Shown here: in pieces, positions 1-8,884 of the stretch | Layout: each line of letters starts with the position of its first letter | Position numbering within the stretch: position 1 is the stretch's first letter | Source of the DNA: Haloferula luteola | GTDB taxonomy: Bacteria > Verrucomicrobiota > Verrucomicrobiia > Verrucomicrobiales > Akkermansiaceae | Assembly: GCF_014201715.1 (NCBI RefSeq) | Contig: NZ_JACHFD010000011.1 | Location: forward strand, 62,001 to 126,000 | DNA length: 64,000 bases | Direction of reading: 5' to 3' | The notes under the pieces: model-generated | What the model saw: only the letters and a program-made list of their open reading frames with translations | Databases searched by the model: none | What the model was told of the DNA's origin: nothing | Position numbers and translations under genes: made by a program

Positions 1-90
1 TGGGCCGGAGAGACGGGCGTAGATGAAAAAGCGACCAAGGGGGCCCTTTTGGGCAGCCTCGTCGAGCAGCTGGGTTTCGCGGTCGGACAT
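1..90 (-). CDS. N-terminus of a probable Nramp-type metal transporter (partial)
   Basis: Only the first 30 codons lie in the window, read leftward from an ATG at 90. The visible protein begins MSDRETQLLDEAAQKGP and continues with a segment ending RLSGP. From memory, Nramp-like membrane proteins of Planctomycetes and Verrucomicrobia have a similar pre-membrane segment just before helix 1, but the match is short. No membrane helix or metal-binding motif is visible. It starts 33 bp after the isomerase-like gene that ends at 123, on the same strand, so it may be the last member of that operon. The rest of the gene would decide the family. Confidence 0.4.
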   Translation of the reverse strand, partial: MSDRETQLLDEAAQKGPLGRFFIYARLSGP

Positions 91-122
91 GGGTTTGGGT
101 TTGGGAATCGATGGGGCAGCGA

Positions 123-947
123 CTAACTGCCAAAGAACCGTCGGAGGTGGTCGCGGCTGGCGATGGCGACCTGTTCGGGGCTGGGGTCGTAGCGGAAGAC
201 CTCGACGGAGATCCAGCCGTCGTAGTGAGTTTCGCGAAGGGCGTCGACGATCGGAGGGTAGTCCACTTCACCCATGCCGGGCCCGTAGAGGTTGGGGTCG
301 TTGGCGTGAAAGTGCGCGGTCCAATCGCGGCTTTGGCGAATGATCTCTGGGATCGGAGTGGGCTCCGAACTCATGGCTTTGACGTCGAGGTGGAGACGAC
401 AAGAGGGATGATCGACGAGTTGGCAGAGCTGAATGCCTTGCTCGGCGGTGTTGAGGAAGTTGGTTTCGTTCGGTCCGAGAGGCTCGATGGCCAAGGTCAC
501 ACCGAGAGGTCCGGCATGATGGGCGACTTCGCGTAGCAAGTCGGCGGCTCGGTGGAAAGCCGATGTCGGGTCCCAGTCGGATTCCAAGGAGCGTTGTTGG
601 GGGCTGCCCCAGACCATGACGGTGCCGCCGAGGGCATGACAAAGATCCGCGAGGTGGCGCGCGTAGTCCAGAGTGGCCTGGCGAACCGCCGTGTCAGGGG
701 TGGTGAGGTGGAGGCCGGAAGTGTGGGCAAGAAGCCAGTGAAGACCAATGACTTCGATTCCCAGATCGCGAGCTTGGCGCCCTCGTTCGGCGGCCTCCGA
801 CAATGTGAACTTCCTGACCTCGTCGGAAAGCGTGTACGGTGCGACCTCAAGACCGGAGTAACCGTGCTTGGCAGCAAGGCGGATCGACTCAAGCCACGGC
901 ACCGTGCCGTAGGTCTCGTTGCAGATGGCAAATTTTCCGTCGCTCAT
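123..947 (-). CDS. Sugar phosphate isomerase/epimerase-like TIM-barrel protein
   Basis: A 274-residue protein of the xylose-isomerase-like TIM-barrel superfamily (AP endonuclease 2 fold). Family features visible are the early GLEVAPYTL strand, AIEPLGPNETNF near residue 155, LHLDVKAMSSEP near 190, HFHANDPN near 215 and the C-terminal GWISVEVF strand. The Glu, Asp, His and Glu in these strands are the usual divalent-metal ligands. Length is normal. There is no signal peptide, so it should be cytoplasmic. It lies downstream of a DUF1080 protein and a mannonate dehydratase on the same strand (18-bp gap to the DUF1080 gene), which suggests a role in uronate or keto-sugar catabolism. The exact substrate cannot be told from sequence. 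Confidence 0.85.
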   Translation of the reverse strand: MSDGKFAICNETYGTVPWLESIRLAAKHGYSGLEVAPYTLSDEVRKFTLSEAAERGRQARDLGIEVIGLHWLLAHTSGLHLTTPDTAVRQATLDYARHLADLCHALGGTVMVWGSPQQRSLESDWDPTSAFHRAADLLREVAHHAGPLGVTLAIEPLGPNETNFLNTAEQGIQLCQLVDHPSCRLHLDVKAMSSEPTPIPEIIRQSRDWTAHFHANDPNLYGPGMGEVDYPPIVDALRETHYDGWISVEVFRYDPSPEQVAIASRDHLRRFFGS

Positions 948-965
948 GCGAAGCGCGGCGGAGGC

Positions 966-1619
966 TCAGAGTTCCTTGATGCGAAGGTTGCGCCAGCGCA
1001 CATGACAGGAGTCACCGGCGTGAACCTGAAGGGCAAAGAAGCCTTCTGGGGTGAAATCATCGCCTTCGTCCGTGTAATCGACACGGAGTTCGTCATTGAG
1101 CCAGATTTGCAAGTGGCGATCTTGGCAGACGATGCGGATTTCATTCCAATCCGTCCACTTGAAGATTTTCTTCCCTTGTTGGGTGAAGGCCTTTTCAGCC
1201 TTGGCATCTCCCGCGGCAGGGACGAGCCAACCGCGTCGGGCCTCATCGTAGAGACCTGCGGTCCAAGCACGGTCCTTGCGGTTGTCGTGTTCGCACTGAT
1301 AGCCAAACACGCGGCCGTCTTCACCGGGTTTTTGGAGACCTCGGAACATCATGCCGGAGTTGCCAGTGAGGTCGTCGAACTTGATCTCGAAGCGGAAATC
1401 AAAGTTGCCGTAGGTCTTGGTGGTGCGAAGGAAGGTGTTGTTTGCGACCTTTTCTCCAGATCCGACGATTTCTCCGTCGACCACAGAATACTCCCCGGAG
1501 CCATTGACGCGGGTCCAGCCGTCGAGATTGGAGCCATTGAATAGGGCCGTAAATCCTTCCTCGAGCGCGGAGGCGGAGAGGGCAAGGAGCCCGGTGAAGA
1601 GCAGAGTTTTGAAAATCAT
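966..1619 (-). CDS. Secreted DUF1080 (3-keto-disaccharide hydrolase-like) protein
   Basis: A 217-residue protein with an N-terminal signal peptide (MIFKTLLFTGLLALSASA, then EEGF) and one DUF1080 domain filling the rest. Characteristic elements are FTALFNGSNLDGWTRV at the start, FDFRFEIKF and NSGMMFRG in the middle and FFALQVHAG near the end. The fold is concanavalin A-like. Members are abundant in Verrucomicrobia and Planctomycetes, and some hydrolyse 3-keto-glycosides. It should act in the periplasm or outside the cell. The gene sits between the mannonate dehydratase (60 bp upstream) and the isomerase-like gene (18 bp downstream), so a carbohydrate role fits. Hydrolase activity is inferred from family only. 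Confidence 0.88.
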   Translation of the reverse strand: MIFKTLLFTGLLALSASALEEGFTALFNGSNLDGWTRVNGSGEYSVVDGEIVGSGEKVANNTFLRTTKTYGNFDFRFEIKFDDLTGNSGMMFRGLQKPGEDGRVFGYQCEHDNRKDRAWTAGLYDEARRGWLVPAAGDAKAEKAFTQQGKKIFKWTDWNEIRIVCQDRHLQIWLNDELRVDYTDEGDDFTPEGFFALQVHAGDSCHVRWRNLRIKEL

Positions 1620-1678
1620 GAGTGAAGCGGTTGGCCTGCCTGCTACGGTGCGGATCGGCAGATCTTTTCAAACTTGTC

Positions 1679-2848
1679 CTACAAGTGGGCGCCGAGTTCA
1701 AGCCCGAGAATGAGTCCCCGGATTTCGGCGAGGCCTTTCATGCGTCCAAGGGCGGAATAGCCGGGAGTGATGCCTTCGGGTTTGGCGAGGTCATCCATGA
1801 TGACGAGTCCGTGATCCGGGCGGAAGGGCACTTCTTCGGGTCGACGACGGTGGCGGAGGAAAGATATGAGAACTTCGGCGAGAGAGGTGGATCCTTCGAG
1901 ATGGGGAGCTTCATGGAACGCGCCCTGAGATTCCAATGAGGTGCTGCGCAGGTGGAGAGCGTGAATGCGATCGGCGAAACGGCCCGCCAGTTCGGGCAGA
2001 GCATTGTCAGAGCGAGCACCCAGGGACCCTGTGCAGAAGCAGAGCCCGTGGGAGGGCGAGGGTGCCAGGGCGAGAAGGTCCTCAAGTTGTGAACCTGTCG
2101 AAACGATGCGTGGGAGTCCGAGGATGGGGAATGGGGGATCGTCGGGGTGAATGGCAAGTCGGATGCCACAAGATTCGGCGACAGGGACGATGGCATCGAG
2201 GAAGCGCCCAAGGTGTTGGCGCAGCTCAGGCTCCCCGATGCCCTGGTAACGGGAAAGCATGGCGTGGATATCGTCGAGACGGAGGTTCCACTTCACGCCG
2301 GGGAACACATCGATGATGCTGCGAATGAAACTCTGTTGGGTGGGGGAGTCGAGGCGTTGCCACCAGGCTGCGGCCTGCTCCTGGATTTCCGGAGAATGGT
2401 CGTCTTCGGCTCCGTGTCGACGCAGAGCGAAGAGGTCGAAGGCGGCAAATTGAACCGGATCGTAGCGCATCGACCTCGATCCATCCGGCATGAGGAAATG
2501 CATGTCGGTGCGGACCCAGTCGAGCACTGGCATGAAGTTGTAGATGACGGTCTCGATGCCCTCGGACGCGAGATGCCGCAGGGTGGTGGCGTAGTGATCG
2601 AATCGTGTCGTGAGATCGCCTTTTCCTGTTTTGATATCTTCGTGGACGGGGACGGATTCGACAACCTTCCAGCTCAGGCCGGCGGTGGCCAATGACTGCT
2701 TGCGCTCTTGGATGTCAGCAAGGGGCCAGGGAGCTCCGTAAGGGATCTCGTGGAGAGCGGTGAAGACGGAGGTGGCACCTGCCTGGCGGATGAAGGCTGG
2801 CGAAACGGGGTCGGACGGTCCGAACCAGCGCATGGAAGGGGCGAGCAT
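1679..2848 (-). CDS. uxuA: Mannonate dehydratase
   Basis: A 389-residue protein matching UxuA over its full length (about 394 residues in Escherichia coli). The start region MRWFGPSDPVS, then RQAGATSVFTALHEIP and VVESVPVHEDIK, are near-diagnostic, and the C-terminal GYSALGRMKGLAEIRGL also fits. The enzyme dehydrates D-mannonate to 2-keto-3-deoxygluconate in glucuronate breakdown. An alternative start at 2833 (MRWFG) matches the family N-terminus better than the listed ATG. It is the first gene of a minus-strand cluster with a DUF1080 protein, an isomerase-like protein and a transporter. No other uronate genes (uxaC, uxuB, kdgK) are in the window. Confidence 0.95.
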   Translation of the reverse strand: MLAPSMRWFGPSDPVSPAFIRQAGATSVFTALHEIPYGAPWPLADIQERKQSLATAGLSWKVVESVPVHEDIKTGKGDLTTRFDHYATTLRHLASEGIETVIYNFMPVLDWVRTDMHFLMPDGSRSMRYDPVQFAAFDLFALRRHGAEDDHSPEIQEQAAAWWQRLDSPTQQSFIRSIIDVFPGVKWNLRLDDIHAMLSRYQGIGEPELRQHLGRFLDAIVPVAESCGIRLAIHPDDPPFPILGLPRIVSTGSQLEDLLALAPSPSHGLCFCTGSLGARSDNALPELAGRFADRIHALHLRSTSLESQGAFHEAPHLEGSTSLAEVLISFLRHRRRPEEVPFRPDHGLVIMDDLAKPEGITPGYSALGRMKGLAEIRGLILGLELGAHL

Positions 2849-3041
2849 GCGAGAATGGGAGCGTGGCCGAGGGCACTTGTCGAATCCCCGATGTGCGGTA
2901 GGGGCGATCGGTCTGGGCGGGTGACGTGAAGTCGGTTTCTCCCCATTTTACGCCCCTTCCGATGGTAGGGAACTCTCAGGAAGCCTCTCGCGACCTCAAG
3001 GGTGGCGATCTCCGATAGAGATCGGACTGGTCAGGAAGCCC

Positions 3042-4268
3042 TCAGAAGTAGGATCGCAGTGCCAGCCAGTAGGTATGGCCGTGAAAGACGGCGGTTGATT
3101 GGGAGGAAATGCGATCCCATTCGACTGCTCCCATGAGTTTGAGGTTCTGGCCGTGAATGAAGGCGTTGAGTCCGAGGTAGAGGCTCTGTTGCTCATCCCC
3201 GCGAACCGAGGGAGTCGGGGCACTGAGTTCGCGCGAAACGGCGATCGGAATGTAGCGGCTGTAGGGCGTGATCCCCTGCGAGGCGGATGAAGATTGATAG
3301 TGGAGTCTGCCTACAGCTTCCAGTTTGCCGGGAATCAGCCAACGTTGGACCGTTGTGACCGCTCCCCAGACGTGACCATCCTGAAGTGAAGAGGTGGAAT
3401 CGGCTTCGCCGAAAAGGAGGTTTCCACGAAGTGTCCAGGGGCCTTCCTGCAGAGTTGCCCAGGCTGAAGCCACCCAGTTCCATTGACCACTCAGGGTCTC
3501 CTCGCGGTCTTGGGTGTCTTGATAATAGAAGGCGAGGGCGGCGAGGGCGGAGTCGGTGCCCGTCCATTCGGCGAGGTCGCGTTGGGTCTGGGCGATCCAG
3601 GCGATGCCGTCGTCCCAATTGCCCCAGTAGGCTGCCGAGTCGGTGGAATAAACTCCGAGAAAGCTCTCCCACGGTCCACTTTGGTGGCGAACCCATGCCC
3701 CCAGGGGAGCGGAGCCGCCATCGGTTGTGATCAGGGCCCGATTGCTAAGGGCAGATCGCTCGACGACGGGCATGAATTTGGAAGAATCGAGAACTTCCTC
3801 ATCCAGAGGCAAGTAGCGTTTCCCGTAGCCCATCCACCAGGAGCCGCCGGGGATTTGTGGAAAGGTTTGATCGAGCTGCCATTCTGCAAAGGACATCCAA
3901 TTGGCCTTGTAGGAAAGATCGCGATCGCCTCCTCGAGGATGGGCATCGTCCTCCAGCATCATCTCGTGGTGCAGAGTCAAGGCACCCTCGGCGAAGCGGG
4001 CTTTGAAGCCCGGCCAGAAGCGTCGGATTTCGCCCTGAGTATCGTACCAAAATTCCCGGCCTCGAGCATCGCCGTCGACCCACGCCTGTTGATAGTGGAA
4101 TCGAGCAAAGACGGTCAGATCTTGGAGAAAAGCGGGAGTGTCGGAGTGGTAGAGAGTTCCGGAAGGAATCCAGTCGGGCGAGGAGGCATTGGGAGCTCCG
4201 AATGCGATGGTGGTGGACAAACAAGCAGCAAGGCTTCCCCCCATCCAACGGCTAAGGCGTCGTGTCAT
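3042..4268 (-). CDS. Outer-membrane porin-like beta-barrel protein
   Basis: A 408-residue exported protein. The start at 4268 gives MTRRLSRWMGGSLAACLST followed by AFGA, a convincing signal peptide; the frame stays open another 49 codons upstream but without signal character. The mature part is rich in alternating aromatic and polar residues, with repeated W/Y-containing strands and a C-terminal aromatic residue (LALRSYF), typical of an outer-membrane barrel. It resembles phosphate-selective porin O/P-type proteins common in Verrucomicrobia. The substrate is unknown. A short hairpin at 3006-3024 follows the stop but lacks a T-tract. It is divergent from the transporter at 4503, and the 234-bp gap between them should hold both promoters. 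Confidence 0.7.
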   Translation of the reverse strand: MTRRLSRWMGGSLAACLSTTIAFGAPNASSPDWIPSGTLYHSDTPAFLQDLTVFARFHYQQAWVDGDARGREFWYDTQGEIRRFWPGFKARFAEGALTLHHEMMLEDDAHPRGGDRDLSYKANWMSFAEWQLDQTFPQIPGGSWWMGYGKRYLPLDEEVLDSSKFMPVVERSALSNRALITTDGGSAPLGAWVRHQSGPWESFLGVYSTDSAAYWGNWDDGIAWIAQTQRDLAEWTGTDSALAALAFYYQDTQDREETLSGQWNWVASAWATLQEGPWTLRGNLLFGEADSTSSLQDGHVWGAVTTVQRWLIPGKLEAVGRLHYQSSSASQGITPYSRYIPIAVSRELSAPTPSVRGDEQQSLYLGLNAFIHGQNLKLMGAVEWDRISSQSTAVFHGHTYWLALRSYF

Positions 4269-4502
4269 GGCGACCCCGCGATAGGCCCTTCTCCTCGCTG
4301 CGGCGACATCGAAGCAAAGGACGAGCATTGCTTCACCCGATTTGCTGAGCGTCGGGAATCGGCCTGCTTGGGAAGGGGAAAGGGAAGATGGCAGTGGACG
4401 CGGGGGAAATCCCATGAGGTGGTGAGAAAGCAGTTCATGAACCGGCCATGCTCGACGCGCAACGGATCGGTTGTTAGTTTCCTGTCCGCTGCCTTTCGAT
4501 CC

Positions 4503-6110
4503 ATGAATTCCATCCAGATTCTTCTCGGAAATCCGCTTTTCGCGTTGTTCATCGTCATCGGTGCCGGTCTGTTGTTAGGCTCGGTGAAAATCAAAGGTTT
4601 GAGCTTGGGGAGCTCAGGGGTGTTGTTCACCGGGCTGTTGTGTGGACACCTCGGATTCACCCTGCCCGACATTGTGGGGACCATCGGGTTGGTGTTATTT
4701 GTCTATTGTGTGGGGATTTCTGCGGGCGGCCGGTTCTTTGGGGCATTGGCGCGGGAAGGGGCGACATTGGCCAAGATGGCGATCGTGATCGTGGCGCTGG
4801 GTGCGCTGGTCACTTGGGGGTGTCACACTTGGATGAAGATCCCGGTGGATTTGGCGGTGGGGATTTTTGCTGGGGCATTGACCAGCACTCCGGCATTGGC
4901 GGCGGGGACGGAAGGATTGGGGGATGCAGGATCCAACGTGATCATTGGCTACGGCATTGCCTATCCCTTTGGGGTCATCGGGGTGGTGCTATTCGTGCAG
5001 TTGATGCCGAGGTTGATGCGGCAGGACCTCGACAAGGAGGCTGAGGACTACAAGCAGGAGAACGAACACTACAACTCGGTGCTGACTTCCCTCGTCGAGG
5101 TGAACAATCCGAATTTGTACGGAAAATCGATTTCCGATGTGGTGACCCGGGTGATGGGGGCAGTGCAGATTTCGCGCAAGTTAGAGGGGGAGCGGCTGGT
5201 TCCGTTGCGCTACGATGATGTGTTTGCCGAAGGGCAGCACCTGTTTGTGATCGGGCGCCAGAAGGACATGGATTTGGCGATCGATTTCCTCGGTCACAAG
5301 AGCGACCGGCCATTCATCAAGGATGTGGAGAATCAGCAGCGGCGTTTGGTGGTCACGAATGCGGCGATCGTTGGGTTGGAATTGCAGCAGTTGCAGGCGT
5401 TGCGTGAATACGGGGTGATGATCAGTCGGGTGACCCGGATGGATGTGACCTTTGTGCCGACTCCGGATACGCGGATTCAGCGGCGGGACTTGTTCACCAC
5501 GGTGGGCAATCCGGAGGACTTGGATCGCTTTGCGAAGGCGATTGGGCACCGCTCGCAGGCTTTCGACGAGACCGATCTCCTGTCGTTGTCGGTGGGCATC
5601 GCCTTGGGGGTGATGGTGGGGATGATTCCGTTCGCACTCCCGGGGACGGAGGGCATCACTCTGGGGATGGCCGGAGGGCCGTTATTCGTGGCGTTGTTGC
5701 TCGGGCATGTGGGCAAAATTGGCCGGGTGGTGGGGCACATTCCGCGGCCGACGCGTCAATTGCTGCAGGAGTTGGGTCTGGTATTTTTCCTCGCGAATGC
5801 GGGGGTGAAAGGCGGCGCCTCGATGGTGGAGACGTTGATGAAATACGGGCCGATTTTGTTTTTGGCCGGGGTTCTCATCACCTTGGTGCCGATGGTACTG
5901 ACCTATGTGTTCGCGAAGCGGCTGTTTAAGGTGAACAATCTTCAGGCGCTTGGTGGGATTTGTGGCGGGATGACGTCGACGCCCGCTTTGGGAGCCTTGA
6001 CGGCTCGCACGGATTCCCAATTGCCGGTGTTGAGCTACGCCACGGCGTACCCAGTGGCACTGATCGTGATGACCGTGTTTGCCAAGCTGTTGATTGCCGT
6101 GATGCAGTAG
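4503..6110 (+). CDS. AspT/YidE-type membrane antiporter with two RCK-C domains
   Basis: A 535-residue membrane protein. Two hydrophobic halves (about residues 5-185 and 355-535), each of about five helices, flank a cytoplasmic centre with two TrkA-C (RCK-C) domains. Each half carries a repeat signature: LTSTPALAAGTEGLGD with GYGIAYPFGVIG in the first and GGMTSTPALGALTA with SYATAYPVALI in the second. This is the aspartate:alanine exchanger architecture (AspT, YidE, YbjL). The start at ATG 4503 puts helix 1 directly after MNSIQILLG; the reading frame upstream is only the antisense of the porin gene. The transported substrate is unknown, and RCK-C domains suggest ligand regulation. It ends 6 bp before the convergent gene's stop. 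Confidence 0.88.
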   Translation: MNSIQILLGNPLFALFIVIGAGLLLGSVKIKGLSLGSSGVLFTGLLCGHLGFTLPDIVGTIGLVLFVYCVGISAGGRFFGALAREGATLAKMAIVIVALGALVTWGCHTWMKIPVDLAVGIFAGALTSTPALAAGTEGLGDAGSNVIIGYGIAYPFGVIGVVLFVQLMPRLMRQDLDKEAEDYKQENEHYNSVLTSLVEVNNPNLYGKSISDVVTRVMGAVQISRKLEGERLVPLRYDDVFAEGQHLFVIGRQKDMDLAIDFLGHKSDRPFIKDVENQQRRLVVTNAAIVGLELQQLQALREYGVMISRVTRMDVTFVPTPDTRIQRRDLFTTVGNPEDLDRFAKAIGHRSQAFDETDLLSLSVGIALGVMVGMIPFALPGTEGITLGMAGGPLFVALLLGHVGKIGRVVGHIPRPTRQLLQELGLVFFLANAGVKGGASMVETLMKYGPILFLAGVLITLVPMVLTYVFAKRLFKVNNLQALGGICGGMTSTPALGALTARTDSQLPVLSYATAYPVALIVMTVFAKLLIAVMQ

Positions 6111-6116
6111 CGGAGC

Positions 6117-6536
6117 TCAGTGCGTCTTTGAGGCGAGCCGGCTCTTAGGGATGTAGGGGACTTCGAATGCTTCGTGAAAATCGAAGACATGTTCGAAGTC
6201 CTCAAGCTTGTCGGAGTCCTGCTTGCCGAACATCTGCTCCTCAATGAGGTGAAACACCATTTCCCCCACATGTCGGGTTTGGGAGAGGCCCCAGTCTTCC
6301 ATGAGGGTGGAAGCCATGGGTCCGAACTCTTGAAGGGCAAGATCACGGAAACCACCGAGAAGCTCGACGCCGCTGACGTGGCGGGCCCGCCCGGAATTGG
6401 TCTCAGCTGCCCGCTTGAGGGTAAAGTCGAGGGACTCTTTCAGAAAGAGGTAGGCCTGGGGGTCAAAGCGCGAGTCGCGGCGGTAAATGTTTTCCACGGC
6501 GCTCTCGAACTGGGCGGGCTGCATGGGCCGCACCAT
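6117..6536 (-). CDS. Verrucomicrobia/Planctomycetes-restricted protein (Minf_1886/TIGR04138-like)
   Basis: A small soluble protein of 139 residues if started at ATG 6536. ATG 6524 and TTG 6560 are alternatives. Features are FESAVENIYRRDSRFDPQAY, then HVSGVELLGGFRDLALQEFG, then HVGEMVFHLIEEQMFGKQ. From memory this matches a family described as restricted to Verrucomicrobia and Planctomycetes. It has no signal peptide, metal site or known catalytic motif. Its function is unknown. It is mainly useful here as a taxonomic marker. It lies 81 bp downstream of miaA on the same strand and may be co-transcribed with it. Confidence 0.8.
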   Translation of the reverse strand: MVRPMQPAQFESAVENIYRRDSRFDPQAYLFLKESLDFTLKRAAETNSGRARHVSGVELLGGFRDLALQEFGPMASTLMEDWGLSQTRHVGEMVFHLIEEQMFGKQDSDKLEDFEHVFDFHEAFEVPYIPKSRLASKTH

Positions 6537-6617
6537 GAGGTTTTCCCGGCGTGAGGTCAAAACCTGATGGCCTTCGAAGGGTCAGGAGATGGGAAAAATG
6601 CGGTGGAACGGGCGATT

Positions 6618-7535
6618 TTATGATCCGAGCAGGGAAAGTGCGGCCGAGATGGGAAGGTCGGCTCCCGGACTCCACGGCAGGGGAAGGAGCCATTTTTCCC
6701 GCCGGAACCAGGTTTCTTGGCGCTTGGCATACTGGCGGGTAGCAGCGGCGATGTGCTCGTGGCAGCGATCGAGGTCGATGGTCCCCTCCAGAAATTGGCG
6801 GATTTGGGGAACTCCAATGGCCTTGGAGAGGGTAGGTGAGAGAGGGGTGGTGCGGACTTCTTGGAGGGCGCCGCCGGCGAGCATTTGGCGGGTCCGAAGC
6901 TCGATGCGACGGTGAAGATCGCTGCGTTCTCGGCGCAGGACGAGGCCGGTGAGGGTGAGGTCGATTTCCTGAGTTTTTCGCGTCCATCGGTCCCTGAGTT
7001 CCGAGCAGGGTCGGCCGCTCAGAAGGCAGATTTCCAGGGCGCGTGAAACGTAGCGGCGGTTGGCGAGGGGGGTGCGGGAGGCCTCCAGGGGATCGAGACG
7101 GGTGAGCTCCTGGATGAGGTCGGGCAAGCTTCGAGTGTCGAGTTGCCGGCGGAGTTCAGGGTCCCCGGGAGGCAGGGGATCCGGTCCGTGGGTGAGGAAC
7201 TTGAGGTAGAGGCCGGAACCGCCAGTCACGATGGGGATGCGACCTCGGGATTGGATTTCCTGGATGACCGAAAGGGCCATTTCACGGTAGCGCATGGCGT
7301 CGCAGGTTTCCTCCGGCGAAAGGACGCCGTAGAGGTGGTGAGGTGCGATGGAGCGCTCTGAGGGAGAGGGTGCCGCGACCAAGGTTTCGAGTCCGTGGTA
7401 GAGCTGGAAGGCGTCGGCATTGACGACTTCGCCCTCGCATTGCTGGGCCAGCTCTGCCGCGAGGGCGGATTTGCCCGAGGCGGTGGGGCCACAGAGGAAG
7501 ATCGGGGAGGGTGAGCCAACGGCGTTCAACGTCAT
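6618..7535 (-). CDS. miaA: tRNA dimethylallyltransferase
   Basis: A 305-residue cytoplasmic enzyme that transfers a dimethylallyl group from DMAPP to N6 of A37 in tRNAs reading UNN codons. Walker A is GPTASGKS at residues 17-24. The family elements VNADAFQLYHGLETLVAAPS, HHLYGV and VTGGSGLYLKFL follow, and the C-terminal part contains RRYVSRALEI, KAIGVPQIRQFL and a final RQYAKRQETWFRRE. DAFQLY replaces the usual D-S-x-Q-x-Y, a conservative change. Length is normal. An intrinsic terminator (7568-7603) separates it from the upstream RRM gene, so it probably has its own promoter. Confidence 0.95.
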   Translation of the reverse strand: MTLNAVGSPSPIFLCGPTASGKSALAAELAQQCEGEVVNADAFQLYHGLETLVAAPSPSERSIAPHHLYGVLSPEETCDAMRYREMALSVIQEIQSRGRIPIVTGGSGLYLKFLTHGPDPLPPGDPELRRQLDTRSLPDLIQELTRLDPLEASRTPLANRRYVSRALEICLLSGRPCSELRDRWTRKTQEIDLTLTGLVLRRERSDLHRRIELRTRQMLAGGALQEVRTTPLSPTLSKAIGVPQIRQFLEGTIDLDRCHEHIAAATRQYAKRQETWFRREKWLLPLPWSPGADLPISAALSLLGS

Positions 7536-7567
7536 CGACCTGTGGCACGATGCGTCTGGGGGCGAGC

Positions 7568-7603
7568 AAAAAAAGACCCCGCGCGGGTGAGACCCGGCGG
7601 GGT
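7568..7603 (-). terminator. Rho-independent terminator after the RRM gene
   Basis: On the minus strand a GC-rich stem (ACCCCGCCGGGT pairing with ACCCGCGCGGGGT around a short loop) is followed by C and seven T. It lies 23 bp past the stop of the RRM-protein gene and 33 bp upstream of the miaA start codon. Confidence 0.85.
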
Positions 7604-7625
7604 GGAAAGAGTGAAGTCGAGGTGA

Positions 7626-8543
7626 TTAGGCCTGGGGCTTTTCGGCTTCCGGGAGGGTCGACTCCGTTGCGGGCTCCTCGGCCGGGGTGACTTCGGCGAT
7701 TTCAGCAGCATCGGCGATTTCCGAGGTCTCCGCAGCAGGTGCGGCGGGAGTTTCGGTTTCTGCGGCTGGGGCCTCGGCGGCGATGGCTTCTGTCACTTCA
7801 GGGGCCGCCACTGCCGCAGCCGGACGCCTCGGAGTTGCCTCCGTTTCGTCGTCCTGTGGGCGATCATCGGTATCGGCGGGGCCGTCGGACTTGGCTGCGC
7901 TGACGACGAGCTTGCGGCCCATGAAGAATTGGTCGTGGAGGACTTCCACGGCTTTCTTGGCCTCGTCGGTGTCGAGCATTTCGATGAAGCCGTAGCCTTT
8001 CGAGCGATGGGTACGGCGATTGTAGACGACTTCCACGCGACGGACGGAACCGACGCCACGGAAGAGTTCCTCGAGGTCGCTCTCGGTGGCCTCGTAGGAG
8101 AGGTTGCCGAGGTAGAGGCGGCGCGAGTCGACGTCACGAGCGCGAGCTTCGGCCCGTTCCCTGCGTTTTTCGGGGCTTTCAGGCTCCTTGCGGGTGCGGG
8201 TCTTGGCGACGCGGGTGTTTTGTTTGATCTCCTTTTTTTCGCGTTCCCGTGGAGGCCGGGGAGTGGGGGCCGGCGGCGTGTAGAGGCCGATGGCTTTCAG
8301 GAGCTTTTGCCACCAGGTGAGGGGCTTGGGCTTGGGGGCGGGTTGCCGATCGCGACCTCGATTCCTGCGGCGGCGTTGGCCTTGGCCGGCGTGCTCGGAG
8401 GGTGAGAAGGTTTCAGCCTGCGGTTGGCTTTGGCTGGAATATCCTTCGTTTTCGCGGTTGCGATTGCGGTTACGGTTGCGTCCTCCGCGGGAGCGACGGC
8501 GCTTTTGGCCGTTGCCGCGGGCTTCGGATGGGGTGTTCGACAT
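7626..8543 (-). CDS. RNA-binding protein with one RRM and basic N-terminal extension
   Basis: A 305-residue protein in three parts. Residues 1-140 are low-complexity and very basic (RGGRNRNRNRNREN, QRRRRNRGR). Residues 142-218 form one RNA-recognition motif with RNP2 LYLGNL and RNP1 SKGYGFIEM. Residues 220-305 are acidic and rich in Ala, Pro, Glu and Thr. Bacterial RRM proteins usually consist of little more than the single RRM, so both tails are additions. A conserved WWQKLLKAIGLYTPP patch lies at 77-91. A role as RNA chaperone or in RNA metabolism is inferred. It is monocistronic: a strong terminator follows and a 341-bp gap precedes it. Confidence 0.88.
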   Translation of the reverse strand: MSNTPSEARGNGQKRRRSRGGRNRNRNRNRENEGYSSQSQPQAETFSPSEHAGQGQRRRRNRGRDRQPAPKPKPLTWWQKLLKAIGLYTPPAPTPRPPREREKKEIKQNTRVAKTRTRKEPESPEKRRERAEARARDVDSRRLYLGNLSYEATESDLEELFRGVGSVRRVEVVYNRRTHRSKGYGFIEMLDTDEAKKAVEVLHDQFFMGRKLVVSAAKSDGPADTDDRPQDDETEATPRRPAAAVAAPEVTEAIAAEAPAAETETPAAPAAETSEIADAAEIAEVTPAEEPATESTLPEAEKPQA

Positions 8544-8884
8544 GTCGTGCTATTTCGTTGGGTGCGGACGTTCGGCCGGCCTTGGGCGCTGGAGCCGTGG
8601 CGTCAGGCATCGGTGGCCGGAATTCGACCTGCCGGGTTCCACCGGCTTTGTGTTGCCGGGAAGGATCCGTCCGTGGCGAAGCGGAAAGGACGGTCTTCAG
8701 AGTCTCCGGACAGGCGGATGAGATCCGAGTCCATTCATTGGATGGCGGTGCGCGGGCAAGGGTTCACGCCCGGCAGCGCTGCGCGGCGAGGCTACGGATT
8801 GCCGGGGCCAAGGCAAGGCGCGAATTCGAGGGCGTGGGGGATTGGGGTTGAGGCGGATGGCCGGGGCGCTACCATGGCGCCGGT
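8544..8884. other. Divergent intergenic region
   Basis: These 341 bp separate the RRM gene (minus) from the D,D-carboxypeptidase gene (plus). I see no convincing gene, RNA or terminator. A possible weak plus-strand promoter is TTGAGG (8848-8853) and TACCAT (8870-8875), spaced by 16 bp. It would start transcription almost at the ATG at 8885, so it is only a suggestion. Both gene promoters must lie in this stretch. Confidence 0.4.

Noticed and set aside
3483..4502. N-terminal extension of the AspT-like exporter
   Set aside because: It lies opposite the porin gene; the membrane protein pattern begins at ATG 4503.
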